Counted from the first letter of the stretch, positions 28,295 to 37,779 are shown. The stretch is 64,000 nucleotides of DNA from Ancylobacter moscoviensis (GCF_007559435.1 NZ_VMBP01000006.1:248001-312000), one strand, 5' to 3'. The notes: generated by a model not told the origin, from the sequence alone. Numbers and translations: made by a program.

Positions 28295-30097
28295 GTGAGG
28301 GTTCCAGTGTTTTCGAGCCTCCTGCGCCACGGGCGCAACCGGAGGCCCGGCACCGGGTGGCGCGCTGCCCTGCTCGCGGGAAGCGCGGCGCTGATCCTTG
28401 CCGGCTGCAACGCCAATGACGGCCCCTCGCCGATGTCCAAGGCGAGCAGGACTCTCTCGCCGCAGACGCTCGCCCTTCTCCAGGAGAAGGGCATGGCGAA
28501 GACCAGCCCCATCGTGGTGCGTATCTTCAAGGAAGAATCCGAGCTGGAGGTCTGGAAGCAGACGACCAGCGGTGGCTACGCGCTGCTGAAGACCTATCCG
28601 ATCTGCCGCTGGTCCGGTGAATTGGGGCCGAAGGTGAAGGAAGGCGACCGGCAGGCGCCGGAAGGCTTCTACACCGTCACCCCCGGCCAGATGAATCCGA
28701 ACTCGCAGTATTATCTGTCCTTCGATCTCGGCTATCCCAACGCCTTCGACCGCTCGCTCGGCCGTACCGGCGCCAATCTGATGGTGCATGGCGACTGCAC
28801 CTCGCGCGGCTGCTACGCCATGACCGACGAGCAGGTGCAGGAGGTCTTCGCGCTCGGCCGCGAGAGCTTCATGGGAGGACAGCGCTCCTTCCAGGTGCAG
28901 GCCTATCCGTTCCGCATGACCACCGCGAATCTGGTGCGCCACCGCAACAACCCGAACCTCGCCTTCTGGAAGATGCTGAAGGAAGGCAGCGACGTGTTCG
29001 AGCTGACCAAGGCGCCGCCGAAGGTCGATTTCTGCGGCAAGCGCTACGTCTTCAACGCGACCCCCGCCGACCCGAGCCAGCGCTTCCAGGCCGCGGCCGC
29101 GTGCCCCGAATACACCCAGCCGGGCGGGCTGGGCGAAGCGGTCGCCATGCGCCAGCGCGAGGTCAGCACCCGCATCGCCAGCGCCGGCGCGCAGCCTTCC
29201 GCGCCGGTCAAGACCGGCAAGGACGGCGGGATGCACAAGGTGTTCCTCGCCAAGCTGGAAAACCCCGAGCTTTCCGCGCCAGGTTCGCTGCCGGCGGTGG
29301 TGAAGCCGCCGGGAAGCGACTACGGCGTCGCCACCAACGAGCCGGCGCCGGCCGAGAGCATCGCGCTCGCCAATGCCGACGCGGTGCCGCAGGCGGCCAA
29401 CGTGCCGCTGCCGACGCCGCGTCCCACCGATGCGCCGGGCGCGGCGGCCACGCAGGTGGCGGCGGCGCCGCCAGCCGCGAGTGGCGGTCTGTTCAGCTTC
29501 TTCTCGCCCTCATCCCCGGCCGCCGCACCCGCGCCGGCCGCCACCAGCACTGAGGCAGCCACGGCTGCGACGACGGGGGCCGCCGCCACGTCCGCACCCG
29601 CAAGCGCTCCCGCTCCCGCGCCGACGCGTGTCGCCTCGGTCGATTCCGGCAGCATGGGATTCCTCAGCGGGCTCAAGAACTGGTTCGGCGGCAGCCCAGA
29701 GCCGGCGCCCGCTCCGGCGACGGAAGCGGCCGCGGCTCCGGCCGATGTTCCGGTGCCGCCGGCCAAGCCTTCCGCGCAGCGCCAGACGGCGGGCGGGCCG
29801 CAGGCGTCGTCCGCGACGTCCACCGGCCGCCGGACCAATTCGGCTTCGTCGGCTCCTGCCGCGCCGCCGCAGGCTGCCTCGACGTCGGTCGTGCCGCGCC
29901 CGACCCATCCGGGCTATGGCGACACCTCCAGCACTGCCGCCGCGACCTCGGCCACGGCGCCGGCCCAGACGGGTTCGACGGGCGCCCCGGCGCTGCGCCC
30001 CTCGGTGGCGGCATCCAGCAGCGAGGCGCTCTACGGGACGCAGGCGCTGCCCGGCGCCAACATTCTGACGCCCGGCAGCTTCTCGTCGGTGCAGTAG
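28295..30097 (+). CDS. Lipoprotein L,D-transpeptidase (YkuD/YafK type) with long Ala/Pro tail
   Basis: 600 residues from GTG 28295 (GGGGAG upstream; GTG 28274 is an alternative). Signal peptide with lipobox 'LAGC' (Cys38) implies lipid anchoring in the envelope. The YkuD domain spans about 80-210 with catalytic His165 and Cys173 in 'VHGDCTSRGC', as in murein L,D-transpeptidases that cross-link or release peptidoglycan and may attach proteins. Residues about 300-600 are a low-complexity Ala/Pro/Thr/Ser tail, perhaps a flexible spacer across periplasm and wall. Follows accA, but behind its own promoter. Confidence 0.87.
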   Translation: MRVPVFSSLLRHGRNRRPGTGWRAALLAGSAALILAGCNANDGPSPMSKASRTLSPQTLALLQEKGMAKTSPIVVRIFKEESELEVWKQTTSGGYALLKTYPICRWSGELGPKVKEGDRQAPEGFYTVTPGQMNPNSQYYLSFDLGYPNAFDRSLGRTGANLMVHGDCTSRGCYAMTDEQVQEVFALGRESFMGGQRSFQVQAYPFRMTTANLVRHRNNPNLAFWKMLKEGSDVFELTKAPPKVDFCGKRYVFNATPADPSQRFQAAAACPEYTQPGGLGEAVAMRQREVSTRIASAGAQPSAPVKTGKDGGMHKVFLAKLENPELSAPGSLPAVVKPPGSDYGVATNEPAPAESIALANADAVPQAANVPLPTPRPTDAPGAAATQVAAAPPAASGGLFSFFSPSSPAAAPAPAATSTEAATAATTGAAATSAPASAPAPAPTRVASVDSGSMGFLSGLKNWFGGSPEPAPAPATEAAAAPADVPVPPAKPSAQRQTAGGPQASSATSTGRRTNSASSAPAAPPQAASTSVVPRPTHPGYGDTSSTAAATSATAPAQTGSTGAPALRPSVAASSSEALYGTQALPGANILTPGSFSSVQ

Positions 30098-30122
30098 GCG
30101 CGTTCGCGGAGCGCGCGGTTTT

Positions 30123-30527
30123 CTAGGAAATGGCGGTCGAATGGGCGCTGGCGACCCGCCAGCCCGTCGGCTCGCGCCGCCACAGGCGCGAGAAGCGCAG
30201 CGCGACGGTGAAGGCCTCCCCGGCCGCGCGGCCGGCGGCATCGGCCCTGAGCACCGCCAGCACCAGCCCGGGCGCCAGCGCGCGCAGCCGGTAGTCGGAA
30301 AAGCGCAGCGTGTCGAGCGTGAGGGCGCCGCTGCGGTGCAGCTCCAGATCGTCCGCCTTGGAGAGGAAGCGCCCGGTCTGGTCGACGAAGATCAGATCGT
30401 CGGCCAGCAGGGCGTCGAGCGCCGCCACGTCGCCATGAAGGGCGGCATCCCGCAGGCGCCGCTCGGCCGCCTCGACGCCGGCGAGATCACCCGCCGGGTC
30501 TTCGGCCGCCGAGGCGGCCTCGCTCAT
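30123..30527 (-). CDS. DUF4440/SnoaL-like (NTF2-fold) protein
   Basis: 134 residues with the NTF2-like cone fold; recognised by '[25 protein letters not shown]', '[19 protein letters not shown]' and the C-terminal '[16 protein letters not shown]'. Such proteins are small binding proteins or enzymes of varied role; no catalytic set can be assigned. The ATG overlaps the secA stop (ATGA), so it is the coupled last gene of the secA transcript. Role next to SecA unknown. Confidence 0.8.
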   Translation of the reverse strand: MSEAASAAEDPAGDLAGVEAAERRLRDAALHGDVAALDALLADDLIFVDQTGRFLSKADDLELHRSGALTLDTLRFSDYRLRALAPGLVLAVLRADAAGRAAGEAFTVALRFSRLWRREPTGWRVASAHSTAIS

Positions 30528-33319
30528 ACGAACTTGCCGTGGCAGTGCTTGTATTTGAGGCCCGAGCCGCAGGGACAGGGCTCGTTGCGCCCGACCCGGC
30601 CCCAGGTCGCCGGATCGTTGGGATCACGGTTGGGCGCGCCGGCATCGGCGTCCGGCGCCAGCGTCGCCTCGGCGGCGATCTCGGCGTCGGCATAGGCGAA
30701 CTCGTCGTCGCCGGTGAGGGCGTCGACGTGGTGGGCGCTCATCTCCGGCAGCGGTTCGGTCGGCGGGGCGGTCATCACCTCGACGCGCATGAGCTGGGCG
30801 GTCACCGCCTCGCGCAGGTTCGAGAGCATGGCCTCGAAGAGCTGGAACGCCTCGGACTTGTACTCGTTCAGCGGGTCGCGCTGGGCATAGCCGCGCAGGC
30901 CGATGACCTGGCGCAGGTGATCCAGCGTGACGAGGTGCTCGCGCCAGAGATGATCGAGCGTCTGCAGCAGGATCGACTTCTCGACATAGCGCATGATCTC
31001 CGGGCCGTATTTGGCGACCTTGGAGGCCATGAACTCATCGGCGCGCTGCTGGACGCGCTCGCGCATCTCCTCGTCGGCGATGCCCTCCTCGGCCGCCCAT
31101 TCCTTGACCGGCAGGTCGAGGCCGAGAGCGCGGTTCAGCTCCTCGCCGAGCCCTTCCGTATCCCACTGCTCAGGATAGGCGTTCGGCGGAACGTGCTTGG
31201 TCACGATGTCCTCAATGACGCCGTGGCGCATCTCGACGACCGTGTCGGCGACGTCCTCGTCCTGCATCAGCTCGACGCGCTGCTCGAACACGACCTTGCG
31301 CTGGTCGTTCATCACGTCGTCGTATTTCAGCAGGTTCTTGCGGATGTCGTAGTTGCGGGCCTCGACCTTCTGCTGCGCCTTCTCCAGCGCGCGGTTGATC
31401 CAGGGATGGACGATCGCCTCGCCCTCCTTGAGGCCGAGCTTCTGCAGCATGCCGTCGAGCCGGTCCGACCCGAAGATGCGCATCAGGTCGTCTTCCAGCG
31501 ACAGGAAGAACTTGGAGTGGCCGGGGTCGCCCTGACGGCCGGAGCGGCCGCGCAGCTGGTTGTCGATGCGCCGGCTCTCGTGGCGCTCGGTGCCGAGCAC
31601 GAACAGGCCGCCGGCGGCGAGCGCCTTCTGCTTGAGGGCGGCGACCTCCTCGCGGATGCGGGCCTCGGCGGCGGCGCGCTGCTCGCCCTCGGGCATGTCG
31701 GCGAGCTCGTGCTGGATGCGCATCTCGGCGTTGCCGCCGAGCTGGATGTCGGTGCCTCGGCCGGCCATGTTGGTGGCGATGGTAATGGCGCCGGGAACGC
31801 CGGCCTGCGCCACGATGTAGGATTCCTGCTCGTGGTGGCGGGCGTTGAGCACCGCGAAGACCTTCTCGTCGGCCTTGCCCTGGTCGCCGTCATAGAGGGC
31901 GCGGAAGGCGTCCGGGTCGGAGAAGTCCTTCTGCTTGAAGCCGCGCTTCTTCAACAGCTCGGCGAGCAGCTCGGACTTCTCGATCGAGGTGGTGCCGACG
32001 AGGACCGGCTGGCCGCTCGTCTTGCACTCGGCGATGAGGTCGATGATGGCGTCGTACTTCTCGCCGGCGGTGCGGTAGACCTCGTCGTCGTCGTCGATGC
32101 GCTGGACGGGCAGGTTGGTCGGGATCTCGACCACCTCGAGATTGTAGATGTCCTGGAACTCGGCCGCCTCGGTGTTCGCCGTGCCGGTCATGCCGGCCAG
32201 CTTCTCGTACATGCGGAAATAGTTCTGGAAGGTGATGGAGGCCAGTGTCTGGTTTTCCGGCTGGACCTGCACCCGCTCCTTCGCCTCCAGCGCCTGATGG
32301 AGGCCTTCCGAGTAACGGCGGCCCGGCATCATGCGGCCGGTGAACTCATCGATGATGACGACCTCGCCGTTGCGCACGATGTAGTCCTTGTCGCGCTGGA
32401 ACAGCGTGTGGGCGCGCAGGGCCTGGTTGACGTGGTGGACGACCGAGACGTTCTCGACGTCGTAGAGGCTGTCGCCCTTCAGCAGGCCGGCGTCGCGCAG
32501 CAGGGTCTCGATCTTCTCCATGCCGGCTTCGGTCATGGCGACGGAGCGCTGCTTCTCGTCGACCTCGTAATCTTCCTTCGACAGCTTGGGGATGTAGGTG
32601 TCGATGGTGTTGTAGAAGTCCGAGCGGTCGTCGAGCGGGCCGGAGATGATGAGCGGGGTGCGCGCCTCGTCGACCAGAATCGAGTCGACCTCGTCGACCA
32701 CGGCGTAGAAGTGCGGGCGCTGGACCATCTGGTTCAGCTCGTACTTCATGTTGTCGCGCAGATAGTCGAAGCCGAGCTCGTTGTTGGTGGCGTAGGTGAC
32801 GTCGCAGGCATAGGCGGCGCGGCGCTCGTCGTCGTCCATGCCGTGATGGATGATGCCGACCGTCAGGCCGAGGAAGCGGTAGACGCGGCCCATCCACTCG
32901 GCGTCGCGCTTGGCGAGGTAGTCGTTCACGGTGACGACGTGCACGCCCTTGCCGGTCAGCGCGTTGAGATAGACGGGGGAGGTCGCCACCAGCGTCTTGC
33001 CTTCGCCGGTGCGCATCTCGGCGATGCCGCGCTCGTGCAGCACCATGCCGCCGATGAGCTGGACGTCGAAATGGCGCTGGCCGAGGGCGCGCCGGGAGGC
33101 CTCGCGCACGGTGGCGAAGGCCGGGACGAGCAGGTCGTCGAGGGTGGCGCCGTTGGCGAGCTGCTCGCGGAAGGCGAGCGTGCGCGCACGCAGCTCCTCG
33201 TCGGAGAGCGCCCTCAGCTCCGGTTCGAGCGCGTTGATGGCCGCCACCTTGGGCTGGTAGCCGCGCACGCGGCGATCATTGGCCGATCCGAAGAGCTTTC
33301 GCGCGAGAGCGCCGAACAT
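30524..33319 (-). CDS. secA: Preprotein translocase ATPase SecA
   Basis: Motor of Sec-dependent protein export at the inner membrane. 931 residues with DEAD-like motor domains: '[11 protein letters not shown]' (Walker A), '[20 protein letters not shown]', the preprotein cross-linking domain, '[10 protein letters not shown]', '[13 protein letters not shown]' and '[13 protein letters not shown]', then wing and scaffold domains. The C-terminal Zn/SecB-binding motif '[14 protein letters not shown]' is intact. Expressed leftward after a leader of about 215 bases and followed by a coupled DUF4440 gene. Identity secure. Confidence 0.98.
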   Translation of the reverse strand: MFGALARKLFGSANDRRVRGYQPKVAAINALEPELRALSDEELRARTLAFREQLANGATLDDLLVPAFATVREASRRALGQRHFDVQLIGGMVLHERGIAEMRTGEGKTLVATSPVYLNALTGKGVHVVTVNDYLAKRDAEWMGRVYRFLGLTVGIIHHGMDDDERRAAYACDVTYATNNELGFDYLRDNMKYELNQMVQRPHFYAVVDEVDSILVDEARTPLIISGPLDDRSDFYNTIDTYIPKLSKEDYEVDEKQRSVAMTEAGMEKIETLLRDAGLLKGDSLYDVENVSVVHHVNQALRAHTLFQRDKDYIVRNGEVVIIDEFTGRMMPGRRYSEGLHQALEAKERVQVQPENQTLASITFQNYFRMYEKLAGMTGTANTEAAEFQDIYNLEVVEIPTNLPVQRIDDDDEVYRTAGEKYDAIIDLIAECKTSGQPVLVGTTSIEKSELLAELLKKRGFKQKDFSDPDAFRALYDGDQGKADEKVFAVLNARHHEQESYIVAQAGVPGAITIATNMAGRGTDIQLGGNAEMRIQHELADMPEGEQRAAAEARIREEVAALKQKALAAGGLFVLGTERHESRRIDNQLRGRSGRQGDPGHSKFFLSLEDDLMRIFGSDRLDGMLQKLGLKEGEAIVHPWINRALEKAQQKVEARNYDIRKNLLKYDDVMNDQRKVVFEQRVELMQDEDVADTVVEMRHGVIEDIVTKHVPPNAYPEQWDTEGLGEELNRALGLDLPVKEWAAEEGIADEEMRERVQQRADEFMASKVAKYGPEIMRYVEKSILLQTLDHLWREHLVTLDHLRQVIGLRGYAQRDPLNEYKSEAFQLFEAMLSNLREAVTAQLMRVEVMTAPPTEPLPEMSAHHVDALTGDDEFAYADAEIAAEATLAPDADAGAPNRDPNDPATWGRVGRNEPCPCGSGLKYKHCHGKFV

Positions 33320-33744
33320 GAGACTTCCAATCCGTGTCCGCCAGGATCAGTTGTCGGACGGGCGGTGACGGGCCGCCGCGTCCTCCTGTGCAAGCCGCTG
33401 ACGCGAGCGCGCGGGCCGAAAGCCTCATCGAGACGCCATTTGCGGCCGAAATGGGTCTTCAGGGCCGGACGGCCGCGAACGGCTTGCGGGTTCTTGCGTC
33501 ACATAAATGCGAGCGCCGGGGAGGGCTCGCACCGCGTGCCACACTTATGAACGGGTTTGGGGGTTGTCAATCGCGGGCCGGACGACAGTTTTGCCCGCAG
33601 GCAAGGCGTCGCGCCGGTTGTCGCCATCGCCGCCGCCGCGCCGAATTATGTGGCGTCGGTGTTCATACCCGCTTGCAACCCGGCCCCGGCTGGGCCAGCT
33701 TTCGCCGCCTATTCGCGGACAACCGCAACTTGAGGAACGCTCCC
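33320..33744. other. 425-base region between divergent secA and peptidyl-prolyl isomerase genes
   Basis: Holds the secA promoter (33542-33570) and a long secA leader. The leader contains a start-stop ATGTGA, a four-codon frame, and a 50-codon frame (33428 down to 33276) that overlaps the secA start in another phase. The isomerase side (33571-33744) is GC-rich with no promoter I would defend. Longer open frames crossing it are extensions of antisense frames. Confidence 0.5.
33542..33570 (-). promoter_or_regulatory. Candidate secA promoter
   Basis: Leftward -35 TTGACA (33570-33565, perfect), 17-base spacer, -10 TAAGTG (33547-33542). The predicted start near 33535 leaves a leader of about 215 bases before the secA ATG. 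Confidence 0.6.
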
Positions 33745-34731
33745 ATGACCCGTCATCGCCCGCACGCCGCGCTCAAGGCGTCTCTTCGCCCCGCCGCCGG
33801 CATCGTGCGCGCCGGACTTCTCGCCGCCCTCCTCGGCACGGCTCTCGTTCCCGCCCTGCCGGCGCTGGCGCAGGACGCCCCGGCGGCCAAGACGGCGCAG
33901 GGCGACGACCCGGTGCTGGCCACCGTCAACGGCGCGGAAATCCGCCGCAGCGACGTCGCCGCGGCCGCCGAGGAGCTGGGGCCGAACCTGCCGCCGCAGC
34001 TGCAGGGCCCGGCCCGCGAGGAATATGTGCTCGGCTTCCTGATCGACCTCACCGCGATGGCGCAGGCCGCCGAGGCCGACAAGCTCGACCAGACGCCCGC
34101 CTTCAAGCGCGAGCTGGACTTCATCCGCAAGCGCGTGCTGATGCAGGCGGCGCTGGAGAAGGCGACCAAGGCCGCGATGACCGACGCGGCGCTGATGCAG
34201 ACCTATGAGGAGGCGGTGAAGCAGCAGAAGCCGGAGGAGGAGGTGCGCGCCCGCCACATCCTGTTCCGCGCCGACCCGGACAACAAGGAAGCCGCCGCCG
34301 CGGCCGAGAAGAAGGCCAAGGACGTCGAGGCGCGGCTGAAGAAGGGCGAGGACTTCGCCAAGCTCGCCAGCGAGCTGACCGAGGACCCCTCGGGCAAGCA
34401 GGACGGCGGCGATCTCGGCTTCTTCACCAAGGAGCAGATGGTGCCGGAATTCGCCACGGCCGCCTTCGCGATGAAGCCGGGCGAGGTGTCGCAGCCGGTG
34501 AAGACGCAGTTCGGCTGGCACGTCATCAAGCTGGAGGAGAAGCGCGAGAAGCCCGTGCCGACCTTCGACGAGGTGAAGCCGCAGATCGAGCAGTTCCTCG
34601 CCCAGAAGGCGCAGGCCGACACGGTGCAGAAGATCCGCGAGGCCGCCAAGGTCGAGAAGACCGACGCCGCGCCGAAGGTTCCCGCCGCCGACGCTCCCGC
34701 CGCCCCGGACGCTGCCAAGCCCGCGCAGTGA
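33745..34731 (+). CDS. Periplasmic parvulin-type peptidyl-prolyl cis-trans isomerase
   Basis: 328 residues with a signal peptide (cleavage near 'LPALAQD', residue about 45), an N-terminal SurA/PpiD-like helical region (about 55-170), and a parvulin PPIase domain (about 175-270; 'RARHILFRAD', 'DGGDLGFFTKEQMVPEF', 'TQFGWHVIKLEE'). It would assist folding of exported and outer-membrane proteins. The Ala/Pro/Lys-rich tail is low complexity. Start at ATG 33745 with GAGGAA upstream; the longer frame from 33334 has no signal-like start. Divergent from secA and functionally linked as an export-folding factor. Confidence 0.92.
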   Translation: MTRHRPHAALKASLRPAAGIVRAGLLAALLGTALVPALPALAQDAPAAKTAQGDDPVLATVNGAEIRRSDVAAAAEELGPNLPPQLQGPAREEYVLGFLIDLTAMAQAAEADKLDQTPAFKRELDFIRKRVLMQAALEKATKAAMTDAALMQTYEEAVKQQKPEEEVRARHILFRADPDNKEAAAAAEKKAKDVEARLKKGEDFAKLASELTEDPSGKQDGGDLGFFTKEQMVPEFATAAFAMKPGEVSQPVKTQFGWHVIKLEEKREKPVPTFDEVKPQIEQFLAQKAQADTVQKIREAAKVEKTDAAPKVPAADAPAAPDAAKPAQ

Positions 34732-34760
34732 TTGCGCGGGTTCCGTACCTATCAGATGGC

Positions 34761-34790
34761 AATGGCCGGGTTCGTCCCGGCCATTTTCAT
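34761..34790. terminator. Bidirectional hairpin terminator, isomerase gene/TetR gene
   Basis: Perfect 10-bp stem AATGGCCGGG/CCCGGCCATT (34761-34785) with loop TTCGT, then TTCAT. It overlaps the end of the convergent tetR stop codon (34787-34789). The stem core is the same GGCCGGG palindrome as in the dispersed repeats. Confidence 0.7.
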
Positions 34791-35434
34791 GTGAGGGCCC
34801 AGCCGGGGCGCACCACGCCCCGCGCGATCTGCCGGGCGGCGTGGGCGATGGCGGCGGGATCGTCGTCGATGCGGCCGGTGAGCAGCCGGCTCCAGGCATA
34901 GCCCGAGATGATGTCGATCACGGCATCGAGATCGATGTCGTCCGCCAGCTCCCCGCGCCGCGCCGCGCGCTCGAAGGCGCCGGCGATATGGTGCCGCCGC
35001 TCGGCCATGAAGCCGTTCAGCGCCGCCATGGCGGCGGGATCGGACTGCGCCTCGGCGATGATCGAGCGGAAGGCGCCGCCGGCCGCCGTCTCGCGCCAGA
35101 ACCGCCACAGGCCTCCGATCAGCGCGGCGAGGTCGGTCTCCAGCGCGCCGGTGTCGTCTTGATCGAGTTGGAGCTTCTGCCGGGCATAGACGTCCAGAAG
35201 CAGCGCCGCCTTGCTCGGCCACCAGCGATAGATGGTCGGCTTGCCCGCGCCCGCGCGCCGGGCGACCTGCTCGATGGAAAATCCGCCATAGCCGGCCTCC
35301 GCCAGCAGCGCCTCGGCGGCATCGAGGATCGCCTCGGACGAGGCCTTGCTGCGATGGGGCCCCGCCGATGCGCGGCGGGGCGGGGAGGCGCCGTCTGCGG
35401 GCGAGACGTCGGGAGGCGGGGTTTCGGCGGACAT
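34787..35434 (-). CDS. TetR/AcrR-family transcriptional repressor (TetR-1)
   Basis: 215 residues: a disordered N-terminus (1-28), a TetR HTH at about 32-78 ('ILDAAEALLAEAGYGGFSIEQVARRAGAGKPTIYRWW', split here between 'GGFS' and 'IEQV' helices), and a ligand-binding C-terminal domain. Divergent from a small membrane protein gene across 127 bases that contain two inverted repeats and two overlapping promoters. It most likely represses itself and the neighbour; the inducer is unknown. Confidence 0.9.
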   Translation of the reverse strand: MSAETPPPDVSPADGASPPRRASAGPHRSKASSEAILDAAEALLAEAGYGGFSIEQVARRAGAGKPTIYRWWPSKAALLLDVYARQKLQLDQDDTGALETDLAALIGGLWRFWRETAAGGAFRSIIAEAQSDPAAMAALNGFMAERRHHIAGAFERAARRGELADDIDLDAVIDIISGYAWSRLLTGRIDDDPAAIAHAARQIARGVVRPGWALT

Positions 35435-35473
35435 CGGACGGTTCCTTGGCCCGGGGCGGGCGCGTGGTTGCGC

Positions 35474-35502
35474 AGACTAGCGCCACCGATCCTGCTTGAC
35501 AA
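35474..35502 (-). promoter_or_regulatory. Candidate promoter of TetR-1
   Basis: Leftward -35 TTGTCA (35502-35497), 17-base spacer, -10 TAGTCT (35479-35474). Its -35 shares bases with the -35 of the divergent promoter (TTGACA, 35496-35501). Confidence 0.55.
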
Positions 35503-35525
35503 AACGAAACGGGTCGTTTTATTTA
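35496..35525 (+). promoter_or_regulatory. Candidate promoter of the small membrane protein gene
   Basis: Perfect -35 TTGACA (35496-35501) and -10 TTATTT/TATTTA at 35519-35525 (spacing 17-18). Both inverted repeats of the presumed TetR operator overlap or flank its -10. Confidence 0.6.
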
Positions 35526-35540
35526 ACGGAACGTTCCGTT
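35501..35540. promoter_or_regulatory. Paired TetR-type operator
   Basis: Two inverted repeats in tandem: AAAACGA-N6-TCGTTTT (35501-35520) and the perfect 16-base palindrome AACGGAACGTTCCGTT (35525-35540). Both share the half-site AACG(G)A, and their AT-richness stands out. They cover the spacer and -10 of the rightward promoter and abut the shared -35. Confidence 0.7.
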
Positions 35541-35561
35541 TCATTTTGTGAGGCAATCCCG

Positions 35562-35852
35562 ATGTCCGCCACCCCGACAGCATCCGCTCAGGACAAACCT
35601 GCCGGCCGCTTCTCGCGTCATCGCTTCTGCATGGCGGTGATGCTCGGCGTCTATCCGCTCGTCACCGCGCTGCTCTATCTGGTGTTTCCGCTCACCGCCG
35701 GCTGGCCGCTGTTCCTCAAGACCGCGCTCATCGTGCCGCCGGTGGCGGCGACCATGGTGTGGGGACTGATCCCGGCCATCCATTCCCGGCTGCACCATTG
35801 GCTGCACCCGGTGCCGCGCGGCGGCGACGCTGGCGTTCACGACACAGTGTGA
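35562..35852 (+). CDS. Small two-helix membrane protein under TetR-1
   Basis: 96 residues from ATG 35562 (GAGG upstream; ATG 35496 would start inside the promoter). Two transmembrane helices at about 22-45 and 50-72 ('[19 protein letters not shown]', '[18 protein letters not shown]') and a basic C-terminal 'RLHHWLHPV'. The pattern recalls the C-terminal membrane segment of COG3224-type antibiotic-biosynthesis-monooxygenase-like proteins, here without the enzyme domain. Function unknown; the TetR operator suggests an inducible envelope role. Confidence 0.7.
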   Translation: MSATPTASAQDKPAGRFSRHRFCMAVMLGVYPLVTALLYLVFPLTAGWPLFLKTALIVPPVAATMVWGLIPAIHSRLHHWLHPVPRGGDAGVHDTV

Positions 35853-35938
35853 CAGTCCTCGCTCGTGTATCCGCCTTGCGCTGCGGCCTGCCTTCGGGCA
35901 CATCCGTTCGGCCCTTTCCCGCCGCAGAGTCCCCGCCG

Positions 35939-37177
35939 ATGGCACACGCTTCTCCCGTCTCCCCCCTCGCGCCCAAGACCGTGCCGGATGTCGGCCCCGT
36001 CGCCGGGGTGCGCTTCGCCACCGCCGAGGCGGGCATCCGCTACAAGGGCCGCACCGACGTGCTGCTGCTGGCGCTCGACAAGGGCACCACGGTGGCCGGC
36101 GTGTTCACCAAGTCCAAGTGCCCTTCCGCGCCGGTGGAGTGGTGCCGCGACATCCTTTCCAAGGGCTCGGCGCGCGGGCTGGTGGTGAACTCCGGCAACG
36201 CCAATGCCTTTACCGGCGCCAAGGGCCGCGCGGCGACCGCGCTGACCGCGAAGATCGCCGCCAGGGCGCTGGATTGCCGCGAGGACGAGATCTACCTCGC
36301 CTCCACCGGCGTGATCGGCGAGCCGCTGGACGCGACGAAATATGAGGGCGTGCTGGACGCCACCGCCAAGCGCCTCGGCTCCCTGCCCTGGATCGACCCG
36401 GCGCGGGCGATCATGACCACCGACACCTTTCCCAAGCTGGCCACCGCCAAGGTAAAGATCGATGGCGTGACGGTGACCATCGCCGGCATCGCCAAGGGCG
36501 CGGGCATGATCGCGCCGGACATGGCGACCATGCTCTCCTTCGTCTTCACCGACGCCGCCATCGAGGCGCCGGCGCTGCAGGCGCTGCTCTCCAGGGGCGT
36601 CACCGACAGCTTCAACGCCGTGACCATCGACGGCGATACCTCGACCTCCGACACGCTGCTGCTGTTCGCGACCGGCGCCTCGGGCGCGCCGCGCATCGCC
36701 GACGCGAAGGACCCGCGCCTCATGCGCTTCCGCCGCGCCTTGCAGGGCGTGCTGGCGGATCTTGCCGAGCAGGTGGCGCGGGACGGCGAGGGCGCGCGCA
36801 AGCTGGTGCGCATCCACGTCTCCGGCGCGGTCTCCAAGCGCTCGGCGCGCAAGATCGCCATGGCGATCGCCAATTCGCCGCTGGTGAAGACGGCGGTGGC
36901 GGGCGAGGACGCCAACTGGGGTCGCGTGGTGATGGCGGTCGGCAAGGCGGGCGAGCCGGCCGAGCGCGACAAGCTCTCCATCGCCTTCGGGGCGATCCGC
37001 GTGGCGCATGAAGGCGCGCGCGACCCCTCCTATGACGAGGCGGAGGTCTCTGCCTACATGAAGAACGACGTGATCGACCTTTCCGTCGATCTCGGCCTCG
37101 GGCGCGGTGCCGACCGGGTGATGACCTGCGACCTCACCAAGGAATATGTCGCCATCAACGGCGACTACCGGTCCTGA
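35939..37177 (+). CDS. argJ: Bifunctional glutamate N-acetyltransferase/amino-acid N-acetyltransferase
   Basis: Transfers acetyl from N-acetylornithine to glutamate (cyclic arginine pathway) and may use acetyl-CoA. 412 residues from ATG 35939. Self-cleaving precursor: the nucleophilic Thr is in '[14 protein letters not shown]'. Other signatures: '[13 protein letters not shown]', '[12 protein letters not shown]', '[14 protein letters not shown]' and '[14 protein letters not shown]'. The usual mutT neighbour follows after a repeat. Identity secure. Confidence 0.96.
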   Translation: MAHASPVSPLAPKTVPDVGPVAGVRFATAEAGIRYKGRTDVLLLALDKGTTVAGVFTKSKCPSAPVEWCRDILSKGSARGLVVNSGNANAFTGAKGRAATALTAKIAARALDCREDEIYLASTGVIGEPLDATKYEGVLDATAKRLGSLPWIDPARAIMTTDTFPKLATAKVKIDGVTVTIAGIAKGAGMIAPDMATMLSFVFTDAAIEAPALQALLSRGVTDSFNAVTIDGDTSTSDTLLLFATGASGAPRIADAKDPRLMRFRRALQGVLADLAEQVARDGEGARKLVRIHVSGAVSKRSARKIAMAIANSPLVKTAVAGEDANWGRVVMAVGKAGEPAERDKLSIAFGAIRVAHEGARDPSYDEAEVSAYMKNDVIDLSVDLGLGRGADRVMTCDLTKEYVAINGDYRS

Positions 37178-37190
37178 GAACCGGAGTACC

Positions 37191-37241
37191 GTCATCCCCG
37201 GGCGCGGCCCGGGGATCCACGCCCTCATCGGCCATGACGGG
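37191..37241. repeat. Dispersed palindromic repeat, copy 3
   Basis: GTCATCCCCGGGCGCG followed by CCCGGGGATCCACG (37191-37221), then a residual GGCCATGACGG arm to 37241. It lies between argJ and mutT. Confidence 0.7.
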
Positions 37242-37268
37242 TAGCGGGCCGGTTCTGGAGAGATATCG

Positions 37269-37679
37269 ATGAAGCTCGTTCTCGTCGCCGCCTGCGCGCT
37301 CGTCGATGCGGACGGGCGGGTGCTGCTGACCGAGCGGCCCGCCGGCAAGTCGCTGGCCGGCCTGTGGGAATTTCCCGGCGGCAAGGTGGAGCCCGGCGAG
37401 CGGCCGGAGGAATGCCTGATCCGCGAGCTTTCCGAGGAGCTGGGCATCACGGTGAAGGAGCCCTGCCTCGCCCCACTCACCTTCGCCAGCCACACCTACG
37501 AGACCTTCCAGCTGCTGATGCCGCTGTGGATCTGCCGGCGCTGGGAAGGCCACGCCCATGGCCGCGAGGGCCAGCGCCTCGCCTGGGTGAAGGCGGGCGC
37601 GCTGCGCGACTACCCGATGCCGCCCGCCGACGAGCCGCTGATCCCGGTGCTGCTCGACCTGCTCGGGCCGGGGCGGTAG
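37269..37679 (+). CDS. mutT: MutT-type Nudix (8-oxo-dGTP) diphosphatase
   Basis: 136-residue single Nudix domain that removes oxidised nucleoside triphosphates. The Nudix box is complete: '[15 protein letters not shown]' followed by 'RELSEELGI' (GX5EX7REUXEEXGU). 'LWEFPGGK' and '[15 protein letters not shown]' match the MutT subgroup rather than other Nudix enzymes. AGAGA ribosome site before ATG 37269. Downstream of argJ, a common Rhizobiales order. Confidence 0.93.
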   Translation: MKLVLVAACALVDADGRVLLTERPAGKSLAGLWEFPGGKVEPGERPEECLIRELSEELGITVKEPCLAPLTFASHTYETFQLLMPLWICRRWEGHAHGREGQRLAWVKAGALRDYPMPPADEPLIPVLLDLLGPGR

Positions 37680-37743
37680 CCGCCTCGGAAGGTTGCTTGG
37701 AGGGCGCGGCCGGCGGCGCGGGAACATGTGGGAATCTCCCGGC

Positions 37744-37773
37744 TTGACGTATCTACCTACTAGAAGGTAGGTT
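37744..37773 (+). promoter_or_regulatory. Candidate promoter of TetR-2
   Basis: -35 TTGACG (37744-37749), spacing 17-18, -10 at 37767-37773 (GTAGGTT, weak). The predicted start is about 37780, the A of the tetR ATG, so the message may be leaderless. Confidence 0.45.
37753..37771. promoter_or_regulatory. TetR-2 operator, site 1 (self)
   Basis: CTACCTACTAGAAGGTAGG, containing the perfect inverted repeat ACCTAC-N6-GTAGGT. It matches site 2 (38402-38420) at 15 of 19 positions, sits between -35 and -10 and ends nine bases before the tetR ATG. Confidence 0.75.
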
Positions 37774-37779
37774 CACGTC

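Noticed and set aside
30539-33550. 1003-codon plus-strand frame opposite secA
   Set aside because: Val/Asp/Leu-rich shadow in the complementary codon phase of secA; no start signals or family resemblance.
33334-33744. N-terminal extension of the peptidyl-prolyl isomerase to 33334
   Set aside because: Would bury the signal peptide 137 residues inside the protein and overlap the secA promoter region.
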